Assembly: GCA_030430425.1 (NCBI GenBank)
Contig: JAUIFS010000003.1
Coordinates: 1-38,317, forward strand
Origin: a bacterium
GTDB lineage: Bacteria > Patescibacteriota > Minisyncoccia > Phycocordibacterales > UBA918
Length of the DNA stretch: 38,317 bases
Direction of reading: 5' to 3'
The notes under the pieces were generated by a model. The model was not told where the DNA came from, made no database searches, and saw only the letters and a list, made by a program, of their open reading frames with translations. The stretch's first letter is position 1. The number at the start of each line of letters is the position of its first letter. Positions 6,511 through 13,240 of the stretch are shown one piece after another. The position numbers were made by a program, and so were the translations under genes.

Positions 6511-7170
6511 GTGGGAAAGCGTGGCCCAAAACCAAAGGGAAGGGTAGATACAATGTGGCGACCAGAGTTAGCATATGCACTGGGTCTCATTACTGCTGAC
6601 GGCTCTTTATCAAAAAATGGACGCCATATTGATTTCACTTCAAAGGATATTGCTCAATTAGAGACTTACAGAAGCTGCCTTGGGATAGAAGAGATAAAAA
6701 TTGGTTCTAAACGTAGTACGCACAAGAATAATGTTTTGTACTACAGAGTTCAGTTTGGTGACGTATTGTTTTATCAGTGGCTCGTAGACAGAGGTCTGTC
6801 ACCCAATAAGTCTAAAATAATACAAAAAGTTGATGTACCAGGTAAATACTTTTTTGATTTTGTACGCGGTGAATGGGATGGAGACGGAACAATATATTGT
6901 TCAGAAGATAAACGTTGGAAAAACAGCTATGTTGTTAGTATTGCTTTTGCAAGTGGAAGTTTGGAGTTTTTGCAATGGTTGCAAAAAGAAATTAATAGAA
7001 GAATTGGCACTACTGGACATATTCAAGAAAATGTACGAGCAATGCAGCTACGTTATGCGCGAAAAGATTCAAAAAAACTTTTTGATGCTATGTTTTATGA
7101 CGATGATCTACCACACCTCTCAAGAAAGTTTGCAAAAGCTGAAAAAATCTTTAAAATGACGGGACTCTGA
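6511..7170 (+). CDS. Free-standing LAGLIDADG homing endonuclease
   Basis: Two LAGLIDADG helices are visible: AYALGLITADG at residues 21-31 and FFDFVRGEWDGDG at about 114-126, each ending in the acidic metal-binding residue, so one chain should form the two-fold enzyme. The N-terminus MGKRGPKPKG is a basic AT-hook-like strip. Start is GTG; the extended -10 TGATATAGT (box 6499-6504) is six bases before it. No intron or intein surrounds it: the gene lies between the rplS terminator and tRNA-Leu, whose 5' end is only 11 bases past the stop. AT-rich codons (AAA, ATT) differ somewhat from neighbours, fitting transfer. It may also act as a repurposed DNA-binding protein. Confidence 0.85.
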   Translation: MGKRGPKPKGRVDTMWRPELAYALGLITADGSLSKNGRHIDFTSKDIAQLETYRSCLGIEEIKIGSKRSTHKNNVLYYRVQFGDVLFYQWLVDRGLSPNKSKIIQKVDVPGKYFFDFVRGEWDGDGTIYCSEDKRWKNSYVVSIAFASGSLEFLQWLQKEINRRIGTTGHIQENVRAMQLRYARKDSKKLFDAMFYDDDLPHLSRKFAKAEKIFKMTGL

Positions 7171-7181
7171 AGGATAGAGAT

Positions 7182-7266
7182 GCCCAGGTGGCGAAATTGG
7201 TAAACGCGTACGCTTGAGGGGCGTATGACTTCGGTCTTGCTGGTTCAACTCCAGTCCTGGGCACCA
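7182..7266 (+). tRNA. tRNA-Leu (anticodon GAG)
   Basis: Acceptor GCCCAGG/CCTGGGC, anticodon arm TACGC-TTGAGGG-GCGTA (GAG), a long class II variable arm (GACTTCGGTC) and T-loop TTCAACT. Unlike the three minus-strand tRNAs of this window, the CCA end is encoded (7264-7266). Confidence 0.95.
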
Positions 7267-7306
7267 AAAGAAAAAGTTCGAGGTTCAGCCTCGAACTTTT
7301 TCTTTT
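7267..7306. terminator. tRNA-Leu terminator
   Basis: AAAAGAAAAAGTTCGAGG pairs with CCTCGAACTTTTTCTTTT around a TTCAG loop, directly at the tRNA 3' end; the right end also abuts the promoter of the Nudix gene. Confidence 0.88.
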
Positions 7307-7320
7307 GCTATACTACAAAC

Positions 7321-7767
7321 ATGGAAACAATTAATGACTATTCATTCGGTGTGGTGCCTGTTCAAAAGGTAGGAGATGCATGGAAAGTGTTTCTTATACA
7401 TCAAATACCACGAAGAGGATCTCTCTTTTGGACCTTCCCAAAAGGACACCCAGAAGAAGGGGAAAGTCATGAAGAGACAGCGTTACGTGAGTTGCGTGAA
7501 GAGACAGGGCTTGTTCCTGATATTTTTAAGAAAGATGTAACGTTCACACAAGAGTACACCTTTATACATGATGGTCAGAGTATAGAAAAAAAAGTTGTCT
7601 ATTATTTGGGCGTTATTTCTACTGCAGAGTTTCAAATACAAATTGATGAAATCCATGAAGCGAAGTGGTGTACATTTGCCGAGGCAAGAGTATTATTAAC
7701 TCATGACATCGCGAAGCAGCTTCTGGATGAAGTTGCAGCGTATTTAGCAGATAACAATTCAGTATGA
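7321..7767 (+). CDS. Nudix hydrolase (Ap4A-pyrophosphatase-like)
   Basis: A full Nudix box is present: G-x5-E-x7-REL-x-EE-x-GL starting at GHPEEGE (about residue 43) and ending REETGL. The 148-residue length and FPKGH lead-in are typical of diadenosine-tetraphosphate or nucleotide-sugar type Nudix enzymes; the true substrate is unknown. The ATG at 7321 is chosen over an earlier frame start inside tRNA-Leu because -10 TATACT (7309-7314) is six bases before it. The stop overlaps the following small gene by four bases (ATGA). Confidence 0.9.
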   Translation: METINDYSFGVVPVQKVGDAWKVFLIHQIPRRGSLFWTFPKGHPEEGESHEETALRELREETGLVPDIFKKDVTFTQEYTFIHDGQSIEKKVVYYLGVISTAEFQIQIDEIHEAKWCTFAEARVLLTHDIAKQLLDEVAAYLADNNSV

Positions 7768-7952
7768 AAACAATCACATGCTACGACTGTGAGAGCTCGT
7801 TTCAAGCAGAAACACGCGAAGAGATTCTTGATATTCTCTACGAGCACTATATGAAAAATCATCATAGTGTTATTACTGGCGCTTCAGACGAAGCAAAAAA
7901 ACAGTGGATGGAACAGTTTGAGAAAGACTGGTCTGCAGCTGAAGAAGTGTAA
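7764..7952 (+). CDS. DUF1059-like small protein
   Basis: Sixty-two residues opening MKTITCYDCESSFQAETREEIL and containing EHYMKNHH, the layout of DUF1059 proteins: a CxxC pair (residues 6 and 9) followed by a helix and a histidine cluster, suggesting a small metal-binding fold. Function is unknown. It is translationally coupled to the Nudix gene (four-base overlap). Confidence 0.65.
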   Translation: MKTITCYDCESSFQAETREEILDILYEHYMKNHHSVITGASDEAKKQWMEQFEKDWSAAEEV

Positions 7953-7961
7953 AAAAATAAT

Positions 7962-8570
7962 ATGAATACAAAAATAGTAGTACTAATAGGGGTGGCAGTA
8001 GTGGTACTTGGCGGAGGGTATATGCTAATGCAGTCATCAGACACTTCTGGTGGAGATGTCGCAAACAATACAGCACAGGAATCTCTTTCAGAACAGAACA
8101 GCGGCAGTGGTTCATTCCGGTCGCTTATGCAACGAGGTGAAAATATCACATGTACTTTTTCTTCCACTGCAGAAGGATCAGTCTCTAACGGAACATTCTA
8201 CTACGGCGACGGTATGTACCGTGTTGAAGCTGAGACAGAAACAGACGGGGTAACCTTTGTCTCAAACATGATTGGTCTTGCAGATAAATCATACATATGG
8301 GGCGGTACACCAGCAGGTGAGATGGCAGTCGTTATTGCAAATGATACGACTGAGATGGACGAGTCGGTACATGATTTTGCTGATACTCAGCAGGGGAGTG
8401 CGGTTGATCTGGAAGCAGGTGTAGAGTATGAGTGTGATGCATGGCGACCAGTTCCATCAATGTTTGTGCCGCCGAGTGACATTGAGTTTCTTGATATGCA
8501 GGCTATGATGCAAAACATGCCTGGTATGCCTGAAGGGTTTGCATTGCCTGCAGATATGCAAACACCGTAA
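7962..8570 (+). CDS. Membrane-anchored extracytoplasmic protein
   Basis: The 202-residue product has one N-terminal membrane helix (residues 4-24), a Ser/Gly/Asn-rich linker to about residue 50, and an external domain with two cysteines (about residues 64 and 158) that could form a disulfide. Its C-terminus is Met/Pro-rich (MQAMMQNMPGMPEG). There is no lipobox cysteine at the membrane edge. Similar anchored proteins of unknown role are common in Parcubacteria-type genomes. It lies nine bases after the DUF1059-like gene. Confidence 0.75.
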   Translation: MNTKIVVLIGVAVVVLGGGYMLMQSSDTSGGDVANNTAQESLSEQNSGSGSFRSLMQRGENITCTFSSTAEGSVSNGTFYYGDGMYRVEAETETDGVTFVSNMIGLADKSYIWGGTPAGEMAVVIANDTTEMDESVHDFADTQQGSAVDLEAGVEYECDAWRPVPSMFVPPSDIEFLDMQAMMQNMPGMPEGFALPADMQTP

Positions 8571-8582
8571 CACTAAACTATT

Positions 8583-8644
8583 CCACGTACCTAAGCGGCA
8601 AAAATGGACGCAATTGCGTCCATTTTTGCCGCTTAGGTACGTGG
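8583..8644. terminator. 62-base perfect palindrome between converging genes
   Basis: Arms of 31 bases, beginning CCACGTACCTAAGCGGCAAA and meeting at CGCAATTGCG, match without a single mismatch. It lies 13 bases from the plus-strand stop and 14 from the minus-strand stop, so it can end both transcripts. Confidence 0.9.
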
Positions 8645-8657
8645 GTTTTGGTATATG

Positions 8658-9065
8658 TTACGAAAATAGTATCGTGCCGAGTAGATAACTGATGGCAGCA
8701 ACGGTAGCAGTGAGTACGGTACCCCAGACGATATCGACAAGTGTGAGTAACAGTGGCCAGTTTCGTATTGTTGCAAGATTGGTTAGGTCGTAGGTTGCGT
8801 ATGCAAAGAATCCAAACAGTGCTCCCCAGAGCACCGCTTTCATGAACGATTGTGCTTCGAGCGCAGGTTGCACCGCAAAGATGATGATACCAACGATGTA
8901 TAAGAGGTAAAAAATAATTGCTGCCGCCCAGTTCACTGGTCCCAGCAAGAAACCAAGTTGTGATTGGTAGAACTTGTTAGCAATGAGACCCAGCCAGAGC
9001 ATATCGATAATAAAAAAGACGGGAATAGTTATGAGGTAGAGATAGGTACGTTGTATGAGTGTCAT
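8658..9065 (-). CDS. DUF2177 membrane protein
   Basis: The 135-residue protein has four membrane helices and the DUF2177 hallmarks: FFIIDMLWLG in helix 1, the GPVNWAAAIIFYLLYI stretch and the LWGALFGFFAYATYDLTNLAT segment with the invariant YDLTN. Role unknown. It starts two bases after the TspO-like gene, so the two are one transcript. Confidence 0.88.
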   Translation of the reverse strand: MTLIQRTYLYLITIPVFFIIDMLWLGLIANKFYQSQLGFLLGPVNWAAAIIFYLLYIVGIIIFAVQPALEAQSFMKAVLWGALFGFFAYATYDLTNLATIRNWPLLLTLVDIVWGTVLTATVAAISYLLGTILFS

Positions 9066-9067
9066 AG

Positions 9068-9463
9068 CTATATATTAAGATACGTGATTGTTAGTTGAAG
9101 CACCGTTGCAAAGGATACCCATGCTACATACGGTATGTTTATGTACGTCACGAAAGGAACATAGGGATATATTACATACAGTGCCCAAAGCAGTGTTGCT
9201 AACACCAAGCATATATCTATTGCCGCAAGTGTATTATTTTGGAGTCCAAACTGCAGGGGTGTAAACGCAAAATTACATAACAGATTAAGGATAAAAGGGA
9301 GTAGTACTACAAAGGGAATGGTCCCTTTAAAATATAAATAGAAAACGTACCCAAAAGAAACGGCTATGATAGCGTACAGCACACCCCATACTGGTCCAAA
9401 AAGCCATGCTGGTGGTGCCCACGCAGGCTTTATGAGTGTTTGATACCAAGTGTATTGATCCAT
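9068..9463 (-). CDS. tspO: TspO/MBR-family membrane protein
   Basis: Starting at the ATG at 9463 the 131-residue protein opens DQYTWYQTLIKPAWAPPAWLFGPVW, the classic TspO entry with the W-x-P-x4-P pattern, and has five membrane helices, the family number. TspO proteins bind porphyrins/tryptophan-like ligands in other bacteria; the ligand here is unknown. A longer frame reaches back to 9562, but that part is the terminator hairpin of the upstream gene, and a -10 TACACT (9471-9476) lies seven bases before 9463. Confidence 0.9.
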   Translation of the reverse strand: MDQYTWYQTLIKPAWAPPAWLFGPVWGVLYAIIAVSFGYVFYLYFKGTIPFVVLLPFILNLLCNFAFTPLQFGLQNNTLAAIDICLVLATLLWALYVIYPYVPFVTYINIPYVAWVSFATVLQLTITYLNI

Positions 9464-9528
9464 TCTTTTTAGTGTAGCATTGTAGGTAGAAAATTTTTCA
9501 ATTTTGAACATCTGGTAGGGAAAAGAAA

Positions 9529-9572
9529 ACACCTCGCATTGTTTGATATACAGTATCTTCATTGCGAGGTGT
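9529..9572 (-). terminator. Terminator of the DUF4870-like gene
   Basis: Stem ACACCTCGCA/TGCGAGGTGT followed on the minus strand by TTTTCTTTT. It shows that the TspO frame upstream of 9463 is not translated. Confidence 0.8.
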
Positions 9573-9591
9573 AGTTGCAGAATATTTGTTT

Positions 9592-10101
9592 TTAGTACGC
9601 ACTTCCACGCATATCACGAGCGGCGTGGTAGGCAGCATTTAATGGCTGCAGAATCAACAGCACACAATAGATTAACCCAGGGAGCGCGACAAACCATAAC
9701 CACTGCGAGTTGTCAGGCTGTTGCTGTCGCAAGAGTTCTATGAGCGCCCTAATGGTAGTAAACGCGCTTTCATGCAGAAAATTTGCCGCTATTTGACTAG
9801 CAAAGTGAGTGCCAAAACTCTCTCCAATGATTAAGAGTACTGCAACCCAGTAGATTATCGGCGCAAGAAGCCCGTACAAGAACGTAAAATTAAAAGCGTC
9901 CCTCCCGTGGCGTTGTGCTGCTGGCTCAGTATGAATAAACCAAAAAAGGAACGGTATTACATACCAAACAATAATAACAAATCCTGCTGTAGCCAAGCTT
10001 GAACCCGTAGGAGTAAAAATAACAACTGCAGATCCCAGAGCAACTAAAAGGTGCATAAGGGCAACGAGTGATGATCTTTGAGTATTTTTGTTACTGGACA
10101 T
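9592..10101 (-). CDS. DUF4870-like membrane protein
   Basis: The 169-residue protein has three to four membrane helices and the motif RHGRDAFNFTFLYGL after helix 2, like the H/N-x2-A-x-NF box of DUF4870. Helix 4 lies near residues 135-152. An AAGGAG site stands eight bases before the ATG, so unlike many neighbours it uses a normal leader. Function unknown. Confidence 0.72.
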   Translation of the reverse strand: MSSNKNTQRSSLVALMHLLVALGSAVVIFTPTGSSLATAGFVIIVWYVIPFLFWFIHTEPAAQRHGRDAFNFTFLYGLLAPIIYWVAVLLIIGESFGTHFASQIAANFLHESAFTTIRALIELLRQQQPDNSQWLWFVALPGLIYCVLLILQPLNAAYHAARDMRGSAY

Positions 10102-10214
10102 CGCGAAGTCTCCTTGTCAGATGTGAGGTGCTCAATGAACTTTCGTGAGAAAGACCGTTTAAGTTCTAGTCGAACAATACTGAAATATAATATAATGTCA
10201 ACAGAGGAGGGAGA

Positions 10215-10289
10215 ATGAATATTTTGATGATTTTAATGATCAGAAATGGCGGTTTTTTTGTTTGTACTGGCACTTATAGGACTGTGTGA
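10215..10289 (+). CDS. Possible 24-residue hydrophobic peptide
   Basis: A strong AGGAGGG site stands four bases before an ATG opening a 24-codon frame (MNILMILMIRNGGFFV...). TATAAT boxes lie about 20 bases upstream. It could be a small membrane peptide, or only a leader of the structured element behind it. No family recognised. Confidence 0.28.
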   Translation: MNILMILMIRNGGFFVCTGTYRTV

Positions 10290-10353
10290 TATATTCCTCA
10301 CATCAGTCCGCCGTTCGATTCCGGACGAAAGCTATACGCTTTCTTAGTCACCC
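10290..10353 (+). repeat. tRNA-end-mimicking element A6 (partial)
   Basis: A T-arm-like piece GTCCG-CCGTTCGATTC-CGGAC is followed by a hairpin GAAAGC-tatac-GCTTTC and an acceptor-like TTAGTCACCC, the same order as in elements A1, A3, A4 and A5. A matching inverted left end is not evident, so this copy is decayed or truncated. Confidence 0.5.
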
Positions 10354-10390
10354 AAAACACAAAAGACCCCAGAAGGGGTCCGTGTGTTTT
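10354..10390. terminator. Hairpin behind element A6
   Basis: AAAACAC...GACCCC pairs with GGGGTC...GTGTGTTTT around AGAA. Every tRNA-type element in the window is followed by such a stem. Confidence 0.8.
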
Positions 10391-10537
10391 GGACACGTAC
10401 TGTCTCTCGAGTGGAGCCAATTTGAAGAATTGTGTCTTGCTTAGCTAAGCGACGCCAGGGTTTGTTTCAGGTGATGAGGGAGAAAGTGGTTCCATTGGGT
10501 CGGTGGGTATGGTGAAGAAGAATACATTTGCTTAATT
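10391..10537. other. Non-coding stretch before the toxin-antitoxin pair
   Basis: No gene or clear motif is seen; the sequence immediately behind the hairpin (GGACACGTACTGTC) may be a degenerate inverted tRNA end. Confidence 0.3.
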
Positions 10538-10554
10538 TTGTACAATATGTACAA
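10538..10554. promoter_or_regulatory. Likely operator of the toxin-antitoxin operon
   Basis: TTGTACA-ATA-TGTACAA is a perfect inverted repeat. It overlaps the -10 box TACAAT (10550-10555), which is six bases before the antitoxin ATG, as expected for autorepression by the antitoxin. Confidence 0.6.
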
Positions 10555-10561
10555 TATAGGT

Positions 10562-10813
10562 ATGAAAACTATCACTACTACCAATGCTCGTAAACAAATC
10601 GCACAGCTTATTAATGCTGTGAGGGATACGGGGGATGTGTTTGCAATAGGGCGTCGTAATCGTCCAGAAGTGCTCCTCATAAAATTTCCTGCTGAGTACA
10701 ACAGCGAATTAAATGATATTACAAACGTGAACACCTATTCAGAGAGCTTTTCGTTTTTAGAGAATGAACCAGAGACATATTCAGTAAATGATTTAAAGAA
10801 ACGATATGTATAA
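10562..10813 (+). CDS. Phd/YefM-type antitoxin
   Basis: Eighty-three residues. The N-terminal half (TITTTNARKQIAQLINAVRDTGDVFAI) has the Phd/YefM DNA-binding fold pattern, with the arginine- and asparagine-rich GRRNRPEVLL strand next; the C-terminal half is acidic and likely disordered, which in this family wraps the toxin. The start at 10562 is preferred to 10538 because the earlier one lies in the operator. It overlaps the toxin gene by eight bases, fixing translation ratio. Autoregulation is likely. Confidence 0.85.
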   Translation: MKTITTTNARKQIAQLINAVRDTGDVFAIGRRNRPEVLLIKFPAEYNSELNDITNVNTYSESFSFLENEPETYSVNDLKKRYV

Positions 10814-11132
10814 GAAAGGGACTATTGTGTTGGTCCCTTTTCCGTTTACCGATTTGTCAGGTAGCAAAGTGCGACCAGCGGTGATTGTTTCTGATGGAAA
10901 GGTTGGGTCTGACGTTGTACTTTTGTTTATCACTTCACAGTTAAAATTAAAAGGGAGACATATTGTCCAAGTCGTTCCAGATCAAGAAAATGGCATAAAA
11001 ACCAAGTCTAAAATAGTTTGTTCTAAAATTGCCACTTTGGAAGCAAAAATCATACTCGGTGAGTTAGGGGTGCTGGCACCACCAGTTTTAAAAAGTATTG
11101 ATATTGAGCTCAAAAAAGTCTTGGGCCTATAA
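10806..11132 (+). CDS. PemK/MazF-family mRNA-interferase toxin
   Basis: The 108-residue protein has the family opening KGTIVLVPFPFTDLSGSKVRPAVIVS with the conserved arginine-proline pair, the TSQ strand, and KSKIVCSKIATL with the catalytic-site threonine region. MazF/PemK toxins cut mRNA at short sites; specificity here is unknown. It overlaps a cognate Phd-type antitoxin. Phd paired with PemK is a known mix. The pair stands at the left edge of the cassette-like zone that ends at tRNA-His. Confidence 0.88.
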   Translation: MYKKGTIVLVPFPFTDLSGSKVRPAVIVSDGKVGSDVVLLFITSQLKLKGRHIVQVVPDQENGIKTKSKIVCSKIATLEAKIILGELGVLAPPVLKSIDIELKKVLGL

Positions 11133-11139
11133 CTTTTTA

Positions 11140-11262
11140 TCGGGGCGACGTCGTAGATTGAGAAAGTGCGGGGCACTTTTGCAAGAGGTTGCCAGCTGCG
11201 CCTGCAGCGACAACCTGAACAGTCTCTGTATAGAGATGTTCGAACTGTGTTTGAGTAATTAC
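11140..11262 (-). repeat. tRNA-His-end-like structured element (minus strand) with GGTTGTCGC hairpin
   Basis: On the minus strand it reads CAGTTCGAAC, then hairpins, then CTACGACGTCGCCCC, i.e. a T-loop-like part and a tRNA-His acceptor-like part separated by inserted structure. The strongest hairpin is GGTTG-TC-GCTGC-aggc-GCAGC-TGG-CAACC, closely similar to one at 17858-17890. It follows the toxin stop by seven bases. Confidence 0.5.
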
Positions 11263-11296
11263 AGGATGAAACTGTTTACATTCCAGTTTTATCTAA

Positions 11297-11944
11297 CTAA
11301 ATTACTTCTGATGATTCAGCAATCTCAAGCATTTCTCTTACGTCTTCATCTTTCAAACACTCCTCTACGTTACTCCATAGTTCAAGGTTAACCTTTGCCC
11401 ATTTTAGGTACGACTGCTTTGCTTTATCAGTGTAGAAATATATTCCACTTTCCATAAGGTGTGTTTGTTCATCACATATTTTATGGGCAAGTTTAGCAAC
11501 ATCTACGTTGTTCTCCTCAATATACTTACTGGCAAATAATATCGGAGTCACTGGCAATGCTTTAAAAAGAGTATCAGCATCACTCAATGCTTTTGACTCT
11601 AGAGAAATATCACCATGTCGATTAGTCGTGCATTCGTCCATTATGATTTTTTCAATTTTCTCTATTTCTTCTGATGAGTAACCAGCTTTTGAAAGAATCT
11701 CCTCTCGCAGACCTTTCCCTGCTTCTGGTTTAGAGTTAGATTCGACAATGTAATTCAAATCATGTACCAAAGCGGCCGACTGAACGAGAAACTCGTTCGC
11801 TCCCAATTCCTTAGCAAATACAATGCTTTTGTTTGTAACAAAAGTGATGTGATGCCATCCATGAAACAACAGTCCATCCTGATGTTGTTGGTATAAGGTC
11901 ACAAGTTGACTTCGCAATTGGTTAATTTTTTCTGTTTCAGACAT
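11297..11944 (-). CDS. HD-domain phosphohydrolase
   Basis: The 215-residue protein has the HD metal-site series: FHGWHHI near residue 28, ALVHDLNY near residue 60 (the HD pair) and SDADTLFKA near residue 125 (last aspartate). The family hydrolyses nucleotide or other phosphate esters; the substrate is not apparent. The minus-strand extended -10 TGATATACT (box 11951-11956) lies six bases before the ATG. The gene is flanked on both sides by tRNA-His-like structured repeats. Its first bases and upstream region resemble those of the DUF1697 gene. Confidence 0.83.
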   Translation of the reverse strand: MSETEKINQLRSQLVTLYQQHQDGLLFHGWHHITFVTNKSIVFAKELGANEFLVQSAALVHDLNYIVESNSKPEAGKGLREEILSKAGYSSEEIEKIEKIIMDECTTNRHGDISLESKALSDADTLFKALPVTPILFASKYIEENNVDVAKLAHKICDEQTHLMESGIYFYTDKAKQSYLKWAKVNLELWSNVEECLKDEDVREMLEIAESSEVI

Positions 11945-12016
11945 GATAAGAGTATATCAGTTCGAGCTTCCCATTAGGGTAGCTGTGAGAGCGCTATAAA
12001 TATACTTCAAAATGTT

Positions 12017-12156
12017 GGGCGACTACCGGGGTAATCTTTCATTACATGAACTGTACACCTTTTGGCTAGATTGTTTCGCTATGCTCACAATCTATCTCAA
12101 AAGCTTTTCGATTCGCGCAACGCTTTTCAGAGAAAAGTTGCGCCCAGTAGTCGCCC
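12017..12156 (+). repeat. tRNA-end-mimicking structured element A4 (His type)
   Basis: Left end GGGCGACTAC pairs perfectly with right end GTAGTCGCCC; both match the tRNA-His acceptor (inverted and sense). Between TTTTCGATTC and the right end is an inserted hairpin GCGCAAC...GTTGCGC. The middle contains GTACACCTTTTGG, a CTAGATTGT/ACAATCTAT hairpin and CAAAAGCTTTTC, as in the Val-type element A3. Confidence 0.65.
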
Positions 12157-12157
12157 A

Positions 12158-12190
12158 AATGCAAAAAACTCCCGAAGGAGTTTCTGCATT
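12158..12190. terminator. Hairpin behind element A4
   Basis: AATGCAAAAAACTCC pairs with GGAGTTTCTGCATT around CGAA. Confidence 0.75.
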
Positions 12191-12232
12191 CAGGGCGACG
12201 TCGTAGAGGACGTTCGAACTGTTTTTGAAGAG
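12191..12232 (-). repeat. Short inverted tRNA-His-like end
   Basis: Minus strand: ACAGTTCGAAC, a small GTC-ctctac-GAC hairpin and GTCGCCC. This is the mirror partner of element A4 across the hairpin, in the orientation of the true tRNA-His. Confidence 0.5.
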
Positions 12233-12259
12233 AGGAATGATACGACTGTCTTTATCCCA

Positions 12260-12796
12260 TTACTGCATAAGGTTGTTTAACTTTCGAACAGTGTTTACAT
12301 TACGAACTGTCATATTCTTATAAATCTCTGTACCAATTATGTCGTTCATCTTGCTTTTTCCATAATCTTTCTTTTTCAAATGCCAGACCACTGCACCGTC
12401 AATATAGAGCAGTGTGTCTACCTTGGGATTTGTAACAATTTTCTTGAGCGTACCTCGGTTTGCAAAACTGTTCCAAAGAAACATAACATCGGTCTTGTAT
12501 TCTTTGTCGTTGATCCAGTCGGCTGGTATCTCCTTATTTACCTTATCTATGCTTTTTTTGCCACGGAGCACAACAGGGATATCAAGTTCAAAATTTTTCT
12601 TGATGGCTCTTTCAATCTCATTAGCTATCTTCGTGGTGTCACTTTTCTTAGTTTCAAAGATTACATTCCCTGAATTTATATAGGTAGCGACATTGGTGTA
12701 CCCAAGTGACTCAAAGCAAATTTTGAGTCTAGCCATTTCTATCTTATTGTTACCGCCAACGTTGATTCCACGAAGAAGTGCGACGTACTTTTGCAT
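12260..12796 (-). CDS. DUF1697 family protein
   Basis: The 178-residue protein opens KYVALLRGINVGGNNKIEMARL and continues with YTNVATYINSGNVIFET, the two DUF1697 signatures; length is normal for the family. Function is unknown; such genes are often found in accessory DNA. The extended -10 TGGTATACT (box 12803-12808) is six bases before the ATG and the upstream region resembles that of the HD gene. It lies between two tRNA-His-like repeats. Confidence 0.9.
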   Translation of the reverse strand: MQKYVALLRGINVGGNNKIEMARLKICFESLGYTNVATYINSGNVIFETKKSDTTKIANEIERAIKKNFELDIPVVLRGKKSIDKVNKEIPADWINDKEYKTDVMFLWNSFANRGTLKKIVTNPKVDTLLYIDGAVVWHLKKKDYGKSKMNDIIGTEIYKNMTVRNVNTVRKLNNLMQ

Positions 12797-12869
12797 ACTA
12801 AAAGTATACCAGTTCTACCTTCTCGGTATGGTATCTAGAAAACCCTTATGATACTTACTTCAAAATGCT

Positions 12870-13034
12870 GGGCGGCTACTGGGAAGTTCGGTCACGAATC
12901 ACTAAGTATATTGGTTCGTCTTCGACTCCAAATCTACTAAGTGTTCTCGACCCCGACTCATTCGCGGCAAGGCCGCATCATTCCGTCTTTCGATTCCCGG
13001 ACAGAAGCAAAGCAGTTTGCTTCTTTAGCCGCCC
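12870..13034 (+). repeat. tRNA-end-mimicking structured element A5 (His type)
   Basis: Left end GGGCGGCTA pairs with right end TAGCCGCCC, and CTGGGAA with TTCCCGG; the right side TTCGATTCCCGG is followed by an inserted hairpin GAAGCAAA-gcag-TTTGCTTC. Compared with A4 one pair of the end stem has changed from A-T to G-C on both sides, a compensated change. Confidence 0.65.
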
Positions 13035-13039
13035 CATAC

Positions 13040-13066
13040 GCAAAAATCCCCGAAAGGGGATTTTGC
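13040..13066. terminator. Terminator behind tRNA-His
   Basis: GCAAAAATCCCC/GGGGATTTTGC with a GAAA loop, four bases beyond the tRNA-His 3' end. Confidence 0.8.
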
Positions 13067-13070
13067 TTTG

Positions 13071-13143
13071 GGCGACTACCGGGAATCGAACCCGAACTTC
13101 CGGTACCACAAACCGGAGCACTAACCGTTATACTATAGTCGCC
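13071..13143 (-). tRNA. tRNA-His (anticodon GTG)
   Basis: The extra 5' G and C73 that mark histidine tRNA are both encoded (GGCGACTA pairs with TAGTCGCC over eight base pairs). Anticodon arm CCGGT-TTGTGGT-ACCGG gives GTG; T-loop TTCGATT. Full CCA is not encoded. Several copies of its 3' end, in both orientations, occur in the 2 kb to its left. Confidence 0.95.
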
Positions 13144-13240
13144 ATACAGCAGTATATAAAATACCGTGTGCGCATATTTATACCTATTTTTAGTACAAAT
13201 GTCGAGTATTTTCTTGTGTGAATGCGCTACAATATTGTAG

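Noticed and set aside
6078-6547. Long Ala/Ser- and Leu/Lys-rich frames on both strands over the L19 tail
   Set aside because: They mirror the repetitive GAA/GCA codons of the rplS tail and are shadows.
10290-13143. True integron with attC sites
   Set aside because: The repeats are palindromic and cassette-spaced, but no GTTRRRY/RYYYAAC core and no integrase gene were seen; kept only as an analogy.
2108-13143. CRISPR array
   Set aside because: Repeats are long, differ from each other and are not separated by uniform spacers; no cas gene is present.
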